Source of the DNA: Diaporthe sp. PMI_573
Taxonomy: Eukaryota; Ascomycota; Sordariomycetes; Diaporthales; Diaporthaceae
Length of the DNA stretch: 64,000 nucleotides
NCBI GenBank assembly: GCA_021399435.1
Contig: JAJTUP010000008.1
Coordinates: forward strand, 248,001 to 312,000
Direction: 5' to 3'
Shown: one piece after another, positions 29,837-41,186 of the stretch
Layout: every line of letters starts with the position of its first letter
How positions within the stretch are numbered: position 1 is the stretch's first letter
Position numbers and translations under genes: made by a program
Notes under the pieces: model-generated
What the model saw: only the letters and a program-made list of their open reading frames with translations
Database searches by the model: none
Told to the model about the DNA's origin: nothing

Positions 29837-32060
29837 GATTATTGTATGTGTTGTTGTGTTGAATATGATATGCTGGCCCGCAGCTGGTATTATTTGAAGC
29901 CGCTTGGGTATATGAAATGGTGGCGACGTGGGCGGCCCTGCTGGAGTCTGTCGACCGTCAAGTGTGGATGAATGCGCGTACAGAAGGAATATGTATACGA
30001 AGAAAGACAGGACTGAAAAGATGAGCAGTGGTTGTGAAAATGCCAATTGACACTTGAGGAGACGAGAAAGTCTGAGATGGTGCGCAGAGAGAGCCGCTCA
30101 AACTTCTAAATATCCCACCAGACGCGCGGAAGCTTGTCAAGGGACAATTGGCGAGAGACAATAGACGCACGCACGATGCTTTGTGAGGGCGCCTCTGTTG
30201 TGGTTGCTTTTGCTTTTGCTGCTGCTGCTGCTGCCGCGCTGAAAGTCGGTTGGCGCACAAAGCGGCCACACGTCAACCTTGGCAATGCGAGCCGCGTCTG
30301 AGGACCAGATCGTGGTTGCCAGTCAATTGAGGCCTGGCCCGAGACGCCAGTTCATTGTGTGCAGGGTCAGGTTTGAGGTTCCGAGCCAGCGAGCACGAGT
30401 GGACAAAGGGGGGCCCGGAATGGTTGGCCAAGAAGCAATCTCGCGACAAATGCAGGGTCCACTTTAGCGCTGCATCACCCATGCTTCGTCGCTGTCTCGT
30501 TTCAGAAGTCCCTTGCCAGTGCCTGCCAGCGCCTGCCAGCGCCTGCCAGCGCCGTTCTCTTCTTTTCCTGGGCGGGAAAAGAGTGGGTTGGGATTTGCTG
30601 TCAGCACTGCAGCTAATGCTATTCTGGGTTGCGCGGTACCGTGATCTCAATATTGATTGTGCAGATTCGGAAGCAGAGGGAAATTGTTAATGAATATTGA
30701 GGCTAGGCGCGGAGCCGCTGGCTCGCATTGGGGATAGGGTGTACGGACCTGTCAGCCTGTCAAATTGACGAGTGAAATCACCGCGTGCACTGCCCCGGGT
30801 CTATCAGCTTGGCCTCGTGAGACGGCCCAGACATGTGGCCAAGTAGGTACGGATACATTCGTACTTAAGACAGGTACTAGCACAGGGTCATTCTCGGCCA
30901 TATCTATGCTGAAAGGTGCCAGGACTGTCGCAAAACCATATATCAGGGAGAGCCGGGCACATCGTAACGCAGTGGTCAGGTGGTTCGGACATGGCCAAGA
31001 TATCGATTGAGTCGGCACCGAGTCTCCGGGCCTGGCAAATCAATATCAGCCTCATACTATAGCCCAGAGTCTCCAGATGTCTCCTAGTCGTACGTCAATC
31101 GGCCGAGGGGCACCTCGAAGAACGGTTCGAGCTCCCCGAGTCTTGCTCTCCACAGCCCACACAACCCATCCCGGATATGTTTCGATCTATCTGATTCCTT
31201 TCTTCCATGTTTGAATGATCGTCATGCGTATTCGCCTCGCATTGAACTTGGGTTTCTGCAGCCAAAACCTAGATGATGTGATATGGCTCATGTTCTCTCC
31301 CACCCATTTCCGCATTTCATTCCCCATAACGACGGTACGTACGTGCACGCATTCCCAATCCAGCATGGCGTCCTGCCCAGCAATGCACATGCCATGAGAC
31401 CCCATCCGCCCACTCTCGCAAACTGAGAAATCCCCGAGCCCCGGAATCACACTTCCTGTAAATCGTCGTCCCCCCCCCCGCTCGCCTAAGAGTCCCCCGA
31501 TAGACACGCGAGGGATGCACAACTCGATCTGTACGTCGGTGGGGACAGGAGGAGCTCGCACGGTTGGAAAATCGTCCGAACCACACGCGATCCGCTTGCG
31601 CTTGACTCGACCGCGCGCCTCAGTCATGCAAAAAAAACGTGGGGGGTTAAACTTTTGCCGTTGTCGAAACGAGGAAACACTAGTCCAATAACGTGAAGTT
31701 CAAACATCCCTTTCATATATGCTAGACTTTCATTACGGAATAAAGACTAAGGAGGAAAAGGTCTGAGTTTCGTTCTACATTGCTTCATGCATTTCATGGC
31801 CGGATGACAAGGACGAGCGCTGCTGAACCCCTTTTCACTGTCCGCATCAAATCACAGGTCACTCAACGGTCTAAGTGAGTGGCACAATTGTCTTTGAATG
31901 ATGATAAAATTTTACGTCGCTTGGACTAAAGCCGGGACCTCAAATTGAAGGCGCGCCGGAGAATATATATGTACATAGAGGGTGAGGGCGGTAATATCTA
32001 CAGCCAAAATTTGACATGTTCCCTTTATGAGAGAATCTTTCTGCAAAGGCACCTTCGCCC
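29837..32060. other. 2.2-kb intergenic region with simple repeats
   Basis: Holds the promoter of the MARVEL-like gene and the 3' flank of the pectin lyase. A CTG-rich run lies around 30210..30236, a 10-bp tandem repeat at 30521..30550 and a C run around 31470..31479. Short frames on both strands overlap and show no family features. Confidence 0.5.
30521..30550. repeat. 10-bp tandem repeat x3
   Basis: GCCTGCCAGC three times in a row, preceded by a diverged copy. Noncoding. Confidence 0.85.
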
Positions 32061-33362
32061 TTACATCTTGTAGTAGCGGTAAGCCGCGGCCTTGGCCTTG
32101 GACACGCCGCTGGCAGAGGCAGTGGGCTGGGCGGCACCAGTGGTAGCGGCGCCGGTAGGGCTGCCGCCGGAGGAGCTGGCGGAGTCGGAGCCGCTGTAGG
32201 AGGCCAGGTTCTCGGGGCCGGCGTTGGCGAGGACGTAGGCCTTGGCCTCGTCGACGGAGATGGGGGTGACGAGGCTGTCCTTGTACTTGGCCAGGGCGGA
32301 GAGGGACGAGGAGGATCCCAGAGAGGGCCAGTCGCCGGAGCTGGTCAGGGTGTTCTGCAGGCAGGCACGGCCCAGGGAGCTGGAGCAGGCGCTGGCGGCG
32401 GAGGCATCGGCGACGGTGTAGGCGGTGTCGACCTGGGCGCTCTTGGAGAAGGGCTCCGAGACGGACTCGAAGGAGTTACCCTCGATGAGAGCGTTGGCGG
32501 AGCCATAAGCCTCGAATGCGTGGCCCTCCATGTTTGAGAAGACGTTGTTGACAGCTTGGACGTAGCAGGTAGTGCTATCCTCACCGAGCTTGGGAGCACG
32601 GCCAGAGCAGTCGTGGATGTAGTTGCGGTCGAGGGTGACCTCGTCACCGTCTCCGTAGAACATCATGGTCCAGTAGTGGTTGCCGTTGCAAGTGGCGGAG
32701 GTGGTGGTCTCACCATCGAACTCAGTGTTGGAGATGGTCACGCGAGATGGGTCGTAGTGGGCGACGATCATCATACGTCCGATCAGAGAGAACTTGCAGT
32801 GGTCAATCCAGACACCGTCGTTGCCCTGAAGCTCGAGACCGTCACCACCCCAGACCAGACCTGGGTTCAGGTCGGTGATGGTGATACCCTGGATGATGAT
32901 GTTCTTGGCTCCGGACTGGAGGCTGAGACCCTTGCCCTTCAGAACACCCTTTCCGTTGGAGGAAATGATGCTCTTGTTGCTGCCGACCTTCAGAGCGTCG
33001 AGAGCAGCAGTGTCGTACTTCAGGTTGGAAACCGAGGGAGCATCCGGCTGCTCACGGCCGCACCAGTCGCTGGCGGCATCGAGAGCCTGCTGGCAGGTCT
33101 TCTCGGTACCCCATGGCGAGCAGCCCGAGGCGGTCTTGGTTGTGCCGGTGAAGTCGTAGGTTGTGGTGAGGTCAATCACTCGGGCGGCGTCGTCCGACAG
33201 CAGAGCGGCGAGCTCAGAGGCCGACTTGGGCGAAGCAACCTCGCCGTCAGCACCTCCTGTGACACCGGTGGCGAAACCGTACGGGGTTCCCTTGACAGCC
33301 TGGGACGAGACGGCCGACACTGCGGCAAGCAGAGCCGTGGCGTAGTATTGTGCGACACGCAT
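32061..33362 (-). CDS. secreted pectin lyase (PL1)
   Basis: Cleaves methyl-esterified pectin by beta-elimination outside the cell. Intronless, 433 residues; the ATG at 33362 opens a signal peptide (ALLAAVSAVSSQA, then VKGTPYGFATGVTGG at the mature start). The parallel beta-helix signature is complete: GKGLSLQSGAKNIIIQGI, LNPGLVWGGDGLEL, DGVWIDHCKFSLIGRMMIV, HYDPSRVTISNTEFDG, NHYWTMMFYGDGDEVTLDRN, HDCSGRAPKLG and VNNVFSNMEGHAFEAYG. Cysteine pairs such as CSPWGTEKTC fit pectin lyase A-type enzymes. The C-terminus is a Ser/Thr/Gly/Ala-rich low-complexity tail (about 385-420). It is strongly codon-biased toward C/G in third positions, suggesting high expression. A 286-residue antisense frame is its shadow. 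Confidence 0.95.
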   Translation of the reverse strand: MRVAQYYATALLAAVSAVSSQAVKGTPYGFATGVTGGADGEVASPKSASELAALLSDDAARVIDLTTTYDFTGTTKTASGCSPWGTEKTCQQALDAASDWCGREQPDAPSVSNLKYDTAALDALKVGSNKSIISSNGKGVLKGKGLSLQSGAKNIIIQGITITDLNPGLVWGGDGLELQGNDGVWIDHCKFSLIGRMMIVAHYDPSRVTISNTEFDGETTTSATCNGNHYWTMMFYGDGDEVTLDRNYIHDCSGRAPKLGEDSTTCYVQAVNNVFSNMEGHAFEAYGSANALIEGNSFESVSEPFSKSAQVDTAYTVADASAASACSSSLGRACLQNTLTSSGDWPSLGSSSSLSALAKYKDSLVTPISVDEAKAYVLANAGPENLASYSGSDSASSSGGSPTGAATTGAAQPTASASGVSKAKAAAYRYYKM

Positions 33363-35509
33363 TTTGTCTTGATCTGGCAAGCAAATGAACGTGTGAGTCT
33401 TCGACGAGGTAGTTGAGCAGGACCAAATACACGATACCGGTATCGTGTAATTCCAGGATCTAATGCAGAAAGACTAGGAAAAGCGAATGAGGAATACCAC
33501 AAGACAAGAAAGAGTGAAAATGTTCAGGCTGGGCTGACAATGAAGGAGTTGCTGAGGAGACACGAACGAGGAAGCTGCATCTTTAAGAGCGGCCAAGGCC
33601 ATAGATAAACATGCTGCCGTCACCCGAGCCACCGGAGCGGATTCGATGATCATCGGTCCTGGTGGGCAGGAGCAGGAGTCAGCCCCGGATCCCCCTACTC
33701 AGGGACTCCCGCAGGCGAAATATCCGGATGATGCCAAGGCGGCGGATTTCCTAATGTTTCCAATGTTTCAGCTCCACTCCGTTTCGTATTACCGCGGGCG
33801 CTGGATCCACCCCTGTGTCAATTACATTCGATCCAGGCACCTTCCATGCGTGTTGAAATTTCGACACCCGGTGCCGATCCCGTCTTGGGAAATTCACGGG
33901 CGGTTTCTCCCTTCTAGCCCCCATGTGCGTCTGCTATTGTTTCTGGCCCGCATATCGAGTCATACTTAATCAAGCTCGTGCACAAGCTCATCGTGATGTG
34001 CAGGCAGGGCAAGCATTGATCGTCGGCCCATAGACCAGGATCCCCTATCTGATCTGCAGCGTGAGCAGGGGTACTTGCGAGAGTACACGAGAGGGTACCA
34101 GACAAGCTGCCCGCTGTTGGGCATATTCCGGTCAGAAACGAGGCTGGCCTGACCATACCCGATTCGATGTCGATAAATATGCCTTTTCATGGTCTTGAAC
34201 TCAATTCCCTAGCTGCAAAGAATGGTCCTCGGTTGTAGCTGGACTCTTCGACCTCCGTTTCTTACGCGTTACATTCGTCGTCTTGTCATGATCTTCCAGC
34301 TGATTCAGTTCATATGGATTTGCATCAGGAGGATGGGCGGCCGTCGGCTCCATCGATTGCAAGATCTCGTCCACGGCGCCCCAGTAGTAGATGTTTGCCA
34401 TGCAATGACTGCACGTGATGCAATTGTGATAGGCGGTAGCACAACTGTCCTCGTGGCTGATCCAGTTTGAGGAAAAGATGTACGGGCATGACTCTGTCTC
34501 TGAGAACATGATGATTCGATATGTGTCCAGATCTGTGGTTGTCCAAAGAAGCTAAAGATCTTCGCTGCTTCCTCTGCATTTTGTATGCTTCGCATTAGGG
34601 GGGCGCTTTATCATCACGTGTCGATGAGACTTGGTTGTCAGCCACTTCAGAGACTCTGTAATGTGAGTGAGTGACGAGAAACGGCTTGTCGTAAGTTCTC
34701 AGATAGTGTCAGTCTCCTTGGGGATCACATAGCGTGCTTTGTTCGACGCCATGTCTGGATGACCGGCTTAACCCTTTCTCATTGGTTCGCCATGAAACGC
34801 AGACTAAAATAGGTCGGAGAGTCGTCCTTTGTCTGGCGACTACCACTACTGAACAGCTCCCTGCCAAGTTTACAAGGCTTGTGTTCCATTTTGCAAATTC
34901 CGTTTATTGTTAGATGGCCTAATCTTAGTTTCCAGTCCACAGACGAGGCTAAAACCCAGAAGAATTTCCGAACCCGCCTGCTGTTCTTCATCTGACAAGA
35001 TGACCATGATATGATTCATTCGCTCCGTCTTCTCGAGTTGTCATTAGTATGACTTCGAGTGACTGAGCTCGCTGAGATCAGATTTTGTGACTGGCTGAGC
35101 GTCACTCGAGATAGCAGATCGTTGAGCGTTGTGTCATGCATTATCCTATATTGGACCCCGTGAGCCTAATTGCCCAGTCCGCGGCTGATCGTTTGCAAAA
35201 TGCGTATGAGATAGGATCGTATTGTTCAGTAAACTCACATTGGTGAACCACAAACTCCCAAGTCACACCAGTCATGCCCATGCTCCTGTTCGTCATCGTT
35301 CGCCCCTGACTCGGCAAAACCCCAGGAACCCACTGCGTCAATCCTTGTGGCTAGTCACTTGCAGCCCCATCGAGCTTGATTGCCCCATGACTGGCCCACA
35401 TCGAGTGCCGTGGCCAGACCGTGCTCCGTATCCTTCTGGCGTGATGTTGGTTGCGCCACTCCCAAAATTTGGTGGGGTTGGCGATCTCCGGTATGTGATA
35501 TCCGGAGCT
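33363..35509. other. 2.1-kb intergenic region, no gene supported
   Basis: Promoter side of the pectin lyase and 3' side of the mitochondrial-type gene. A minus-strand frame at 34201..34595 is Cys/His containing but lacks a recognisable domain or good start. Nothing else is seen. Confidence 0.45.
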
Positions 35510-36268
35510 CTAATTGTAGATTAGATGTGTCCGTCGTACAATCTTGCGAAGCTCCGGCGATGAGAAGTATTCCGCGCGGTCTAGTTTGGAGAGCTGCGCG
35601 ATTATATCGTCGCCCCCGGACGGCTGCGGTATCTTGGAGGGGTCCCTGGGGTAGTCCATGGACACTTCTGGCACCACACCACATACTTTGAACTTCCCTT
35701 GCACGGCCAGGTCTCGGAAAACTTGCGCGCCGTCGGGATGCAGGAAATCGACAACGGCGTCTACCTCCTTTGAGCTGTCCGATCCAGGTCTGATTACGAT
35801 GTCTGCTGTGAGAGATGCCCGGCGGACGCCCTTGTGTTCGCGGGCGGCATTGTCGATGGACAGGACGATATCTTTGATGGTCGTCGCAAGCGGAAGCCCG
35901 CGAAGATTCAGGGCACGTCGACGTGAATAGACGGTTGATGGCTTCTCTGGCCACAGCTTGGCTGGAAGTTTCCATGGTGGGGGGCGGCCGACGCCGACTC
36001 TCTTGAGCAGGGAGGAATAGGCTCTCTTGGTCTTGATGTGGGATGGCTGCGGTCTTGATTGTATCTTCCTGACCACGACCGAGGACGGTTTCTTGGCGTC
36101 ATCGTCCCTTGTGTGTGGGCTATCTCGTGTGCCAACAACCTGTTTCACGAACTCGTCCGCCGAGGTGTTGGATGAGTGGCGTAAGGCGGCTGGTGGTGCT
36201 GCCGTGAAAGCCTGGCCAATCCATGGGCGGGGCAGCCTCGACGCGGTGCGTGTGGCTAGATGCATCAT
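35510..36268 (-). CDS. predicted mitochondrial protein, RRM-like region
   Basis: Single exon, 252 residues. The N-terminus is Arg-rich, Ala/Ser-rich and without acids for about 35 residues (ATRTASRLPRPWIGQAF...RHSSN), a mitochondrial targeting sequence. Around 120-190 there is an RRM-like order: ALNLRGLPLATTIKDIVLSI as strand 1 and helix 1, ASLTADIVIRP as a strand, DAVVDFLHPDGAQVFRDLAV as strand and helix 2. The canonical RNP aromatic residues are weak. I do not recognise a named family; similar proteins in fungi are annotated hypothetical. A role in mitochondrial RNA handling is conjecture. Confidence 0.75.
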   Translation of the reverse strand: MMHLATRTASRLPRPWIGQAFTAAPPAALRHSSNTSADEFVKQVVGTRDSPHTRDDDAKKPSSVVVRKIQSRPQPSHIKTKRAYSSLLKRVGVGRPPPWKLPAKLWPEKPSTVYSRRRALNLRGLPLATTIKDIVLSIDNAAREHKGVRRASLTADIVIRPGSDSSKEVDAVVDFLHPDGAQVFRDLAVQGKFKVCGVVPEVSMDYPRDPSKIPQPSGGDDIIAQLSKLDRAEYFSSPELRKIVRRTHLIYN

Positions 36269-37022
36269 TCCACTGGTGAGCTGTATATGCGCAGGTACGG
36301 TAGGAGCAGTTTGGGCAAGGCATATGCTACCTGTTGGCCATGGTGACTTGGGGATGCGAAGTGAGAGGTTTGTCGTGGAGGTGAGATTGGAGTAGCGAAA
36401 TTCAGGGCCGATGGGCGTCGGCGCGATTAGCCCTCAGCAGACCGCCTTCCTCTTTCAGGGATCCATTACCCCCACCCCTGTCGGCTCCAAGCAGCAGAAC
36501 TTGGACCTCAATATTCAGAAGCCTAATTACCCTGGGTCTTTTGGTTTGACAAGGTTGACTTGTCTGTTGAAGAATTTTAACTTGAATAGGACCAGACTCT
36601 CTATTTTGTAACAGAATAAGGCAAAATAATTGCATTACAGGCTGGTTAAGGGCGTCAGCTCATGGCCCACAATGGTATGCTTTCTCCCAGATCTTGCATT
36701 CGCAGGGAGAGGATATCCAGGGACACATTAGCGAGCGCACTGGTGGACCATCATCAAAAGTATTGGTAAGAGCTCGAGTAATGGAAATCTGCACCCGATG
36801 CATCTAGTGTCAGATACACCTTGGTTCCCATTTATGCCCGGGACATAATACCTCCGTACCATCTTGCGCAATGGGTAGACCACATGAACATATAATAGAT
36901 GACGAACATTTGAATCTACTTGCTTCGAACATCGACAATAAAGCCAACTCTGATGCACCCGAGTTTTCACAGGTAACGAAAATCCCACCAAGCCAGCCAT
37001 GACGAAGTAGCCGGCTTCTAGT
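36269..37022. other. intergenic, no gene seen
   Basis: Between the mitochondrial-type gene's 5' end and the stop of the first sugar porter. Minus-strand frames at 36402..36635 and 36728..37252 have no domain; the latter partly shadows the transporter's last exon. Confidence 0.45.
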
Positions 37023-39021
37023 TCAGACCTTCTCATCATGAGCAATATTCGTCTCCGCCTCCGCTGGTTCATGAGCAGAAGGCGCCTCCTCATGGGTTGT
37101 CTCTTCCCCGTCCTGCTTGCGCTCAACCTCATGCAGACGGTCCTGGAATGTGCCCAGCTGGCCCGTCCGCCAGGCAGGTGTCTTGCTCTCAAATACGGCA
37201 TCGATCTCTTCGAGTGACTTTCCAGCAGTTTCGGGGTAGAAGAAGAAGACATGGACAGTCATAACGGCGCAGAAGGTTCCGAAGATCATATAGGTTTGCC
37301 ATTCTGGCGAGTGTTAGCGGCGGACAACAAAACCCCAAGTCGTGGCCAGTGGCAGTAATCTTTTAGAAATGGGCAAGAGGATTGTGGCGAGGGCCATTCT
37401 TTTACTCACGGATGTTAGTGAATGCCGGCGGGACGAAGAAGGCAAGAGCCAGGTTGAATATCCAATTGCCTGCAGCAGAAACGCCTACACCCTTGGCCCT
37501 GTACCTGAGGGGGAACACTTCTGACGCGTAAATCCATGCGACGGGCGCCTAGCGTTGTGGTCAGTAGATGAACATGGCAAATATGGATAGATGACGCAAG
37601 GCGAGTCTTACCCAGGTGATGCCGTAGACGCCAACAAAGATGTAGCAACATGCGATGACTCCTTTGGCCGCAGCAGTGCTCTCGATTTGCCACGTCAAAA
37701 TGGCATTGCCATCAATCGAATCAACCTCGTGTCCGTACGAAGCCATCAAGGCGCCGACGATGAAATGCAACAAGCAGGCAATTATGGCGCCATAGACTAT
37801 GTCGGTAGAGTTAGCAACTGATACCCGACAGTGTGCAGTGAGCAACATGATGGAAGCATATTGTGGAATGATCAGCTCCCAGGTGGCAAGACTAGTAGGT
37901 ACTTACTCAGAAGCGTTCGACGGCCGAAACGATCTATGACTGGGAGGACAGCGCCGGTCGTCACCAAGAAGATGACATATTGAATGATGGCACTTGTGAG
38001 TCCCGCATTGCCTCCCTGTCCGGCCATCTGGAAGATATAGACGATGTAGTATAGCATCACGTTTCCTCCCAGAAGTTGCTGCCAGACTTGCGCCGAGACT
38101 CCCGTCAGGGTGCGGAACCACATATTCGGTGCGACAAGTCCCAGGTAGCCAAGGTCCTTGGACTCGGCAGCAAGGTTTGCGGCCTCTCTGACCTCGTCAA
38201 GCTCGGCCAGCACGACAGGAGACTCCCTATCACCACCGCCGTGCAGGCCGGCGAGAACATCGATGCATTCGTCCCATCGGTCCTTACTGGCAAGCCAGCG
38301 AGGGGACTCTGGGAAGAAGAACAGAGAAACTCCGAGGACGATGCCCGGTATGCCTTGTACGCCCCATGCGATACGGAAGGACGAGGGGCCATTGACCGAG
38401 ACGGCACAGCCATATGAGATCAGATACATGATCAAAATGCCCCAGTCGATGGCCCACTGTTGGACGCCGACAATGCGGCCGCGGATGTTGGCTGGAGCGA
38501 GCTCGGCAAGGTAGACACAAACTTGAGACGAGGTGATGCCGACTGGCAGCAGGTGTCAATAAAGTGTAAAGAGTGGAAAGTATCAGGAGCCGGGTAGAGC
38601 TTACTGGCAAGGCCACTGATAATTCTCCCGACGATGAGATGAGCGATGTTCTGGGCGCTACACTGGAGAGCTGCTCCAATAACCCAAATAACACTAGCGA
38701 CCTGAAGAATTCCACGACGGCCCATGTGATCACACAGCCAGCCAGCGCCAAGGGAGCCGATGAAGCTACCCGCAGACATAGACGCCGTTATTCCACCTTG
38801 GGTATTTGAGTCCGGGTGTCCGAAGTATTCGAGATACTGATCGCTGCCGATCCAAGCAGACATGCTGCTCACATCGAAGCCAAACAGTGCACCGCCGATA
38901 GTGCCACTGGACAGAGGGTCAGTACAAAATGTCGGCACACAAGGGGGCGGACTGTTTTTTTTCGTGAGGGGGGGGGGTCCTACAAGCCGGCCAAGACGTA
39001 GATATTCCAGATTCGATACAT
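37023..39021 (-). CDS. MFS sugar:proton symporter (hexose transporter type)
   Basis: Six exons: 38984..39021, 38605..38906, 37907..38542, 37612..37796, 37410..37548 and 37023..37303, all in phase, giving 526 residues. Exon 1 is twelve codons (MYRIWNIYVLAG) and joins GTIGGALFGFDVSS, the first TM segment. Sugar-porter signatures are GWLCDHMGRRGILQ, VGRIISGLA|IGITSSQVCVYL, ELAPANIRGRIVGVQQ, FFPESPRWLASKDRWDE, QVWQQLLGGNVMLYYIVYI, DRFGRRTLL and WIYASEVFPLRYRAKG, with the ending FFYPETAGKSLEEID. Twelve TM segments fit the length. The C-tail is acidic and hydrophilic. The first intron carries a run of ten G. It is related to the porter at 49.2 kb but clearly diverged from it. Confidence 0.95.
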
Positions 39022-41186
39022 GGCTGCTGTTGTCTGATGGAGTCAGGCCAACGAGGCAGATCTGATCTGTTCAGGGGCAGATCGGTTGGAGAGCAACTCA
39101 GAATTTGCATGGAACCCAGACGAGGGGATGTTGGGAGTATTTATTGTCGGCTACGAGTTGGTCTTCCTGCAGGGCAACCTGGGAAGGTCGTAAGAGCAAC
39201 GCTATGTTCGGATCATTCTCGTCCTGCGGCTCCATCGGCGGCCATGTCTGTCAATGTGGATGACCAGGGATGCTCCTCCCAAAGTCCAAGCACACCTGCC
39301 TCCAGCCGACCCAATCTTTCGACGGCTGCCATAGGCAAGGTCTAATGTTGGTGACTGCACGACGGGGCCGTCAGACCACGCCGTGTAATGGCAAGCCGAA
39401 ACAGATATTTCCCCTCGGGGAAGTGGAAGTGAAGATCTTGGCCACGGTTGGGGTAGAGATTCTGGAGAAACGGGGGGAGGCCCTCTCGATGCTGAGAAAA
39501 GGACCGATGTTGCCCAGCACCAAGATCCACAGCCGACGTCATTTCGTAGTGGGACTAAAAGGGCGGGAGCAAGAGTTGCTCGCGACCAAACCTGGGCCCA
39601 TGGGTCGTGAGCAAAACGGTAAAAGATATGGGAGAAATGACCGCATTTTGATGTTGTTCCTCTGGTACAGCCGCTGAACTGATCAGCGTGCGTTCAGGAC
39701 GCCGTTCTTAGACCTCTTTGAACATCGAAATTGACAGAGAAATGAGGCCAGTAGCAGAGACTCAGGTACTCGCGAGCCGTTGTCGGGAGTCAACACAGTT
39801 CGGTGGGTGCCTCTCTGATTGGAGCGGTTGTACACTCATGGGAAGGCCCACCCCGGCAGGAGCCGCACCTACCCCCAAACAGCCTCCATCCCTCCACTCC
39901 AGCACTCCCGCATCCCCAACTCCCCAGCTCGTTAGGCCGTCGACTTTGTCCAGTCTCCACTCCTCCGCACCTCCACGTCCTTCCACCTCCGCGGCGGCGT
40001 ACTGTTAAGGATCGTGATGGCAAGGGAGCTACGCAATAATCAGCTGTCCTCTCAAGGCTGTGGCTCCTCATCATGACTGTCGGCCGGCCTGGTACACCAG
40101 CTGCAGGATCGAGGGCAGTCTTTCAAGCACAATGCATCGACCGCACAATGCATCGACCGCACAATTCTCCTTTTCAGCTCTTGCTTCTGTGACTTAAACG
40201 CGCCGAGCATGATCAGTCGGAGCAGAGCCCGCCTCGTGGAGAAGGATACTGGGTCCAGCAGCAATCGGTGCCTGAGAGTCTGAGAGTTTATAGCCAGTGG
40301 CGAACCCCAACGTCGCATCCATGCCCTCGGGATCATCAATCTTGCATTGCGGCACGTGTGCGGCTCTTCGGATACTGGTAGCTCAAGGCTTATTCATGCG
40401 TGGATTGCGCTTGTGGCGTTGACAAACGGGCACACTACCGGGACTGATCTGCAGCCAAGTACCAAGAGCAGAGGCGTCCCAATCGGCTGGCTCGGGCAGG
40501 AACCAGGGAGGCATTTTTGGCAGCATCTGCTTCTCAGTGCGTTTCTGCTGGCATAATAGGGCTTATTACGAGCATGTCAATTGGCGTGCATGATAATTGT
40601 TTGCATTGCAACACTTGGGACTGTGAAGCCTTTGCCGAGCTGCTCACTGATAGTGATTACTGTCAGTCACCAGGGAGGTGATTATGGTGCCTCGAATGCG
40701 AAACCGGGAGTGAAAGTCCATCTGGTTGTTCCCATTCAGATGTTCAGTCCGTGTGATTCATTCCAAAGTCTACGGCGACAGCCAGAAATTGGTTGGAGCA
40801 CATCTCACACAGACGTTTAGCTTGTTGCTCCAATAAAGGCAAGGCACAAGTAGTCTCCAAACTAAAGAGGCACTTGCGAGTGTCAAAGCGGTGAATTGGA
40901 TTCATTACTCACTCTGGAGTCTAAAATTGCCCTGATTGACGTGGGTGCTTTACGTAAGCAGACAGAGTTATCACCGGCCGGCAGGCCCGATGCAGCCTGC
41001 CGGTGCAGTCCCCGCCAGACAAAGTTCGTCACCGCTGGCTTTCTTTGTCCACATGTTTTCTGCAACCACCCGCCAACCTTCGCATTGTGCATGTGTATCA
41101 CTTCGCAACTCACCACGCCTGGACATACGTCAAGCCTATCCCACACATCCTCCTTTTCAGAAGGAGAGAGATTGCTTGGACTTACC
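39022..41186. other. 2.2-kb divergent spacer
   Basis: Upstream of both the sugar porter (-) and the Trf4-like gene (+), so it should hold both promoters. A 16-bp repeat occurs at 40128..40165. Pro/Ser-rich frames around 39718..40074 are low-complexity reading of a CT-rich tract. Confidence 0.5.
40128..40165. repeat. 16-bp direct repeat, 2.4 copies
   Basis: CACAATGCATCGACCG twice, exactly head to tail, plus CACAAT. Noncoding. Confidence 0.85.

Noticed and set aside
31470..31479. C-run between MARVEL-like and pectin lyase genes
   Set aside because: Noncoding homopolymer with no gene boundary or motif nearby; similar runs at 53291 and 38968 are also in noncoding DNA.
32556..33416. 286-codon antisense frame over the pectin lyase
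   Set aside because: Arises from the C/G third-position bias of the lyase; no start context or domain.
34201..34595. Cys/His-containing minus-strand frames
   Set aside because: No recognised zinc motif spacing, no signal peptide, and overlapping frames of equal length on the same strand.
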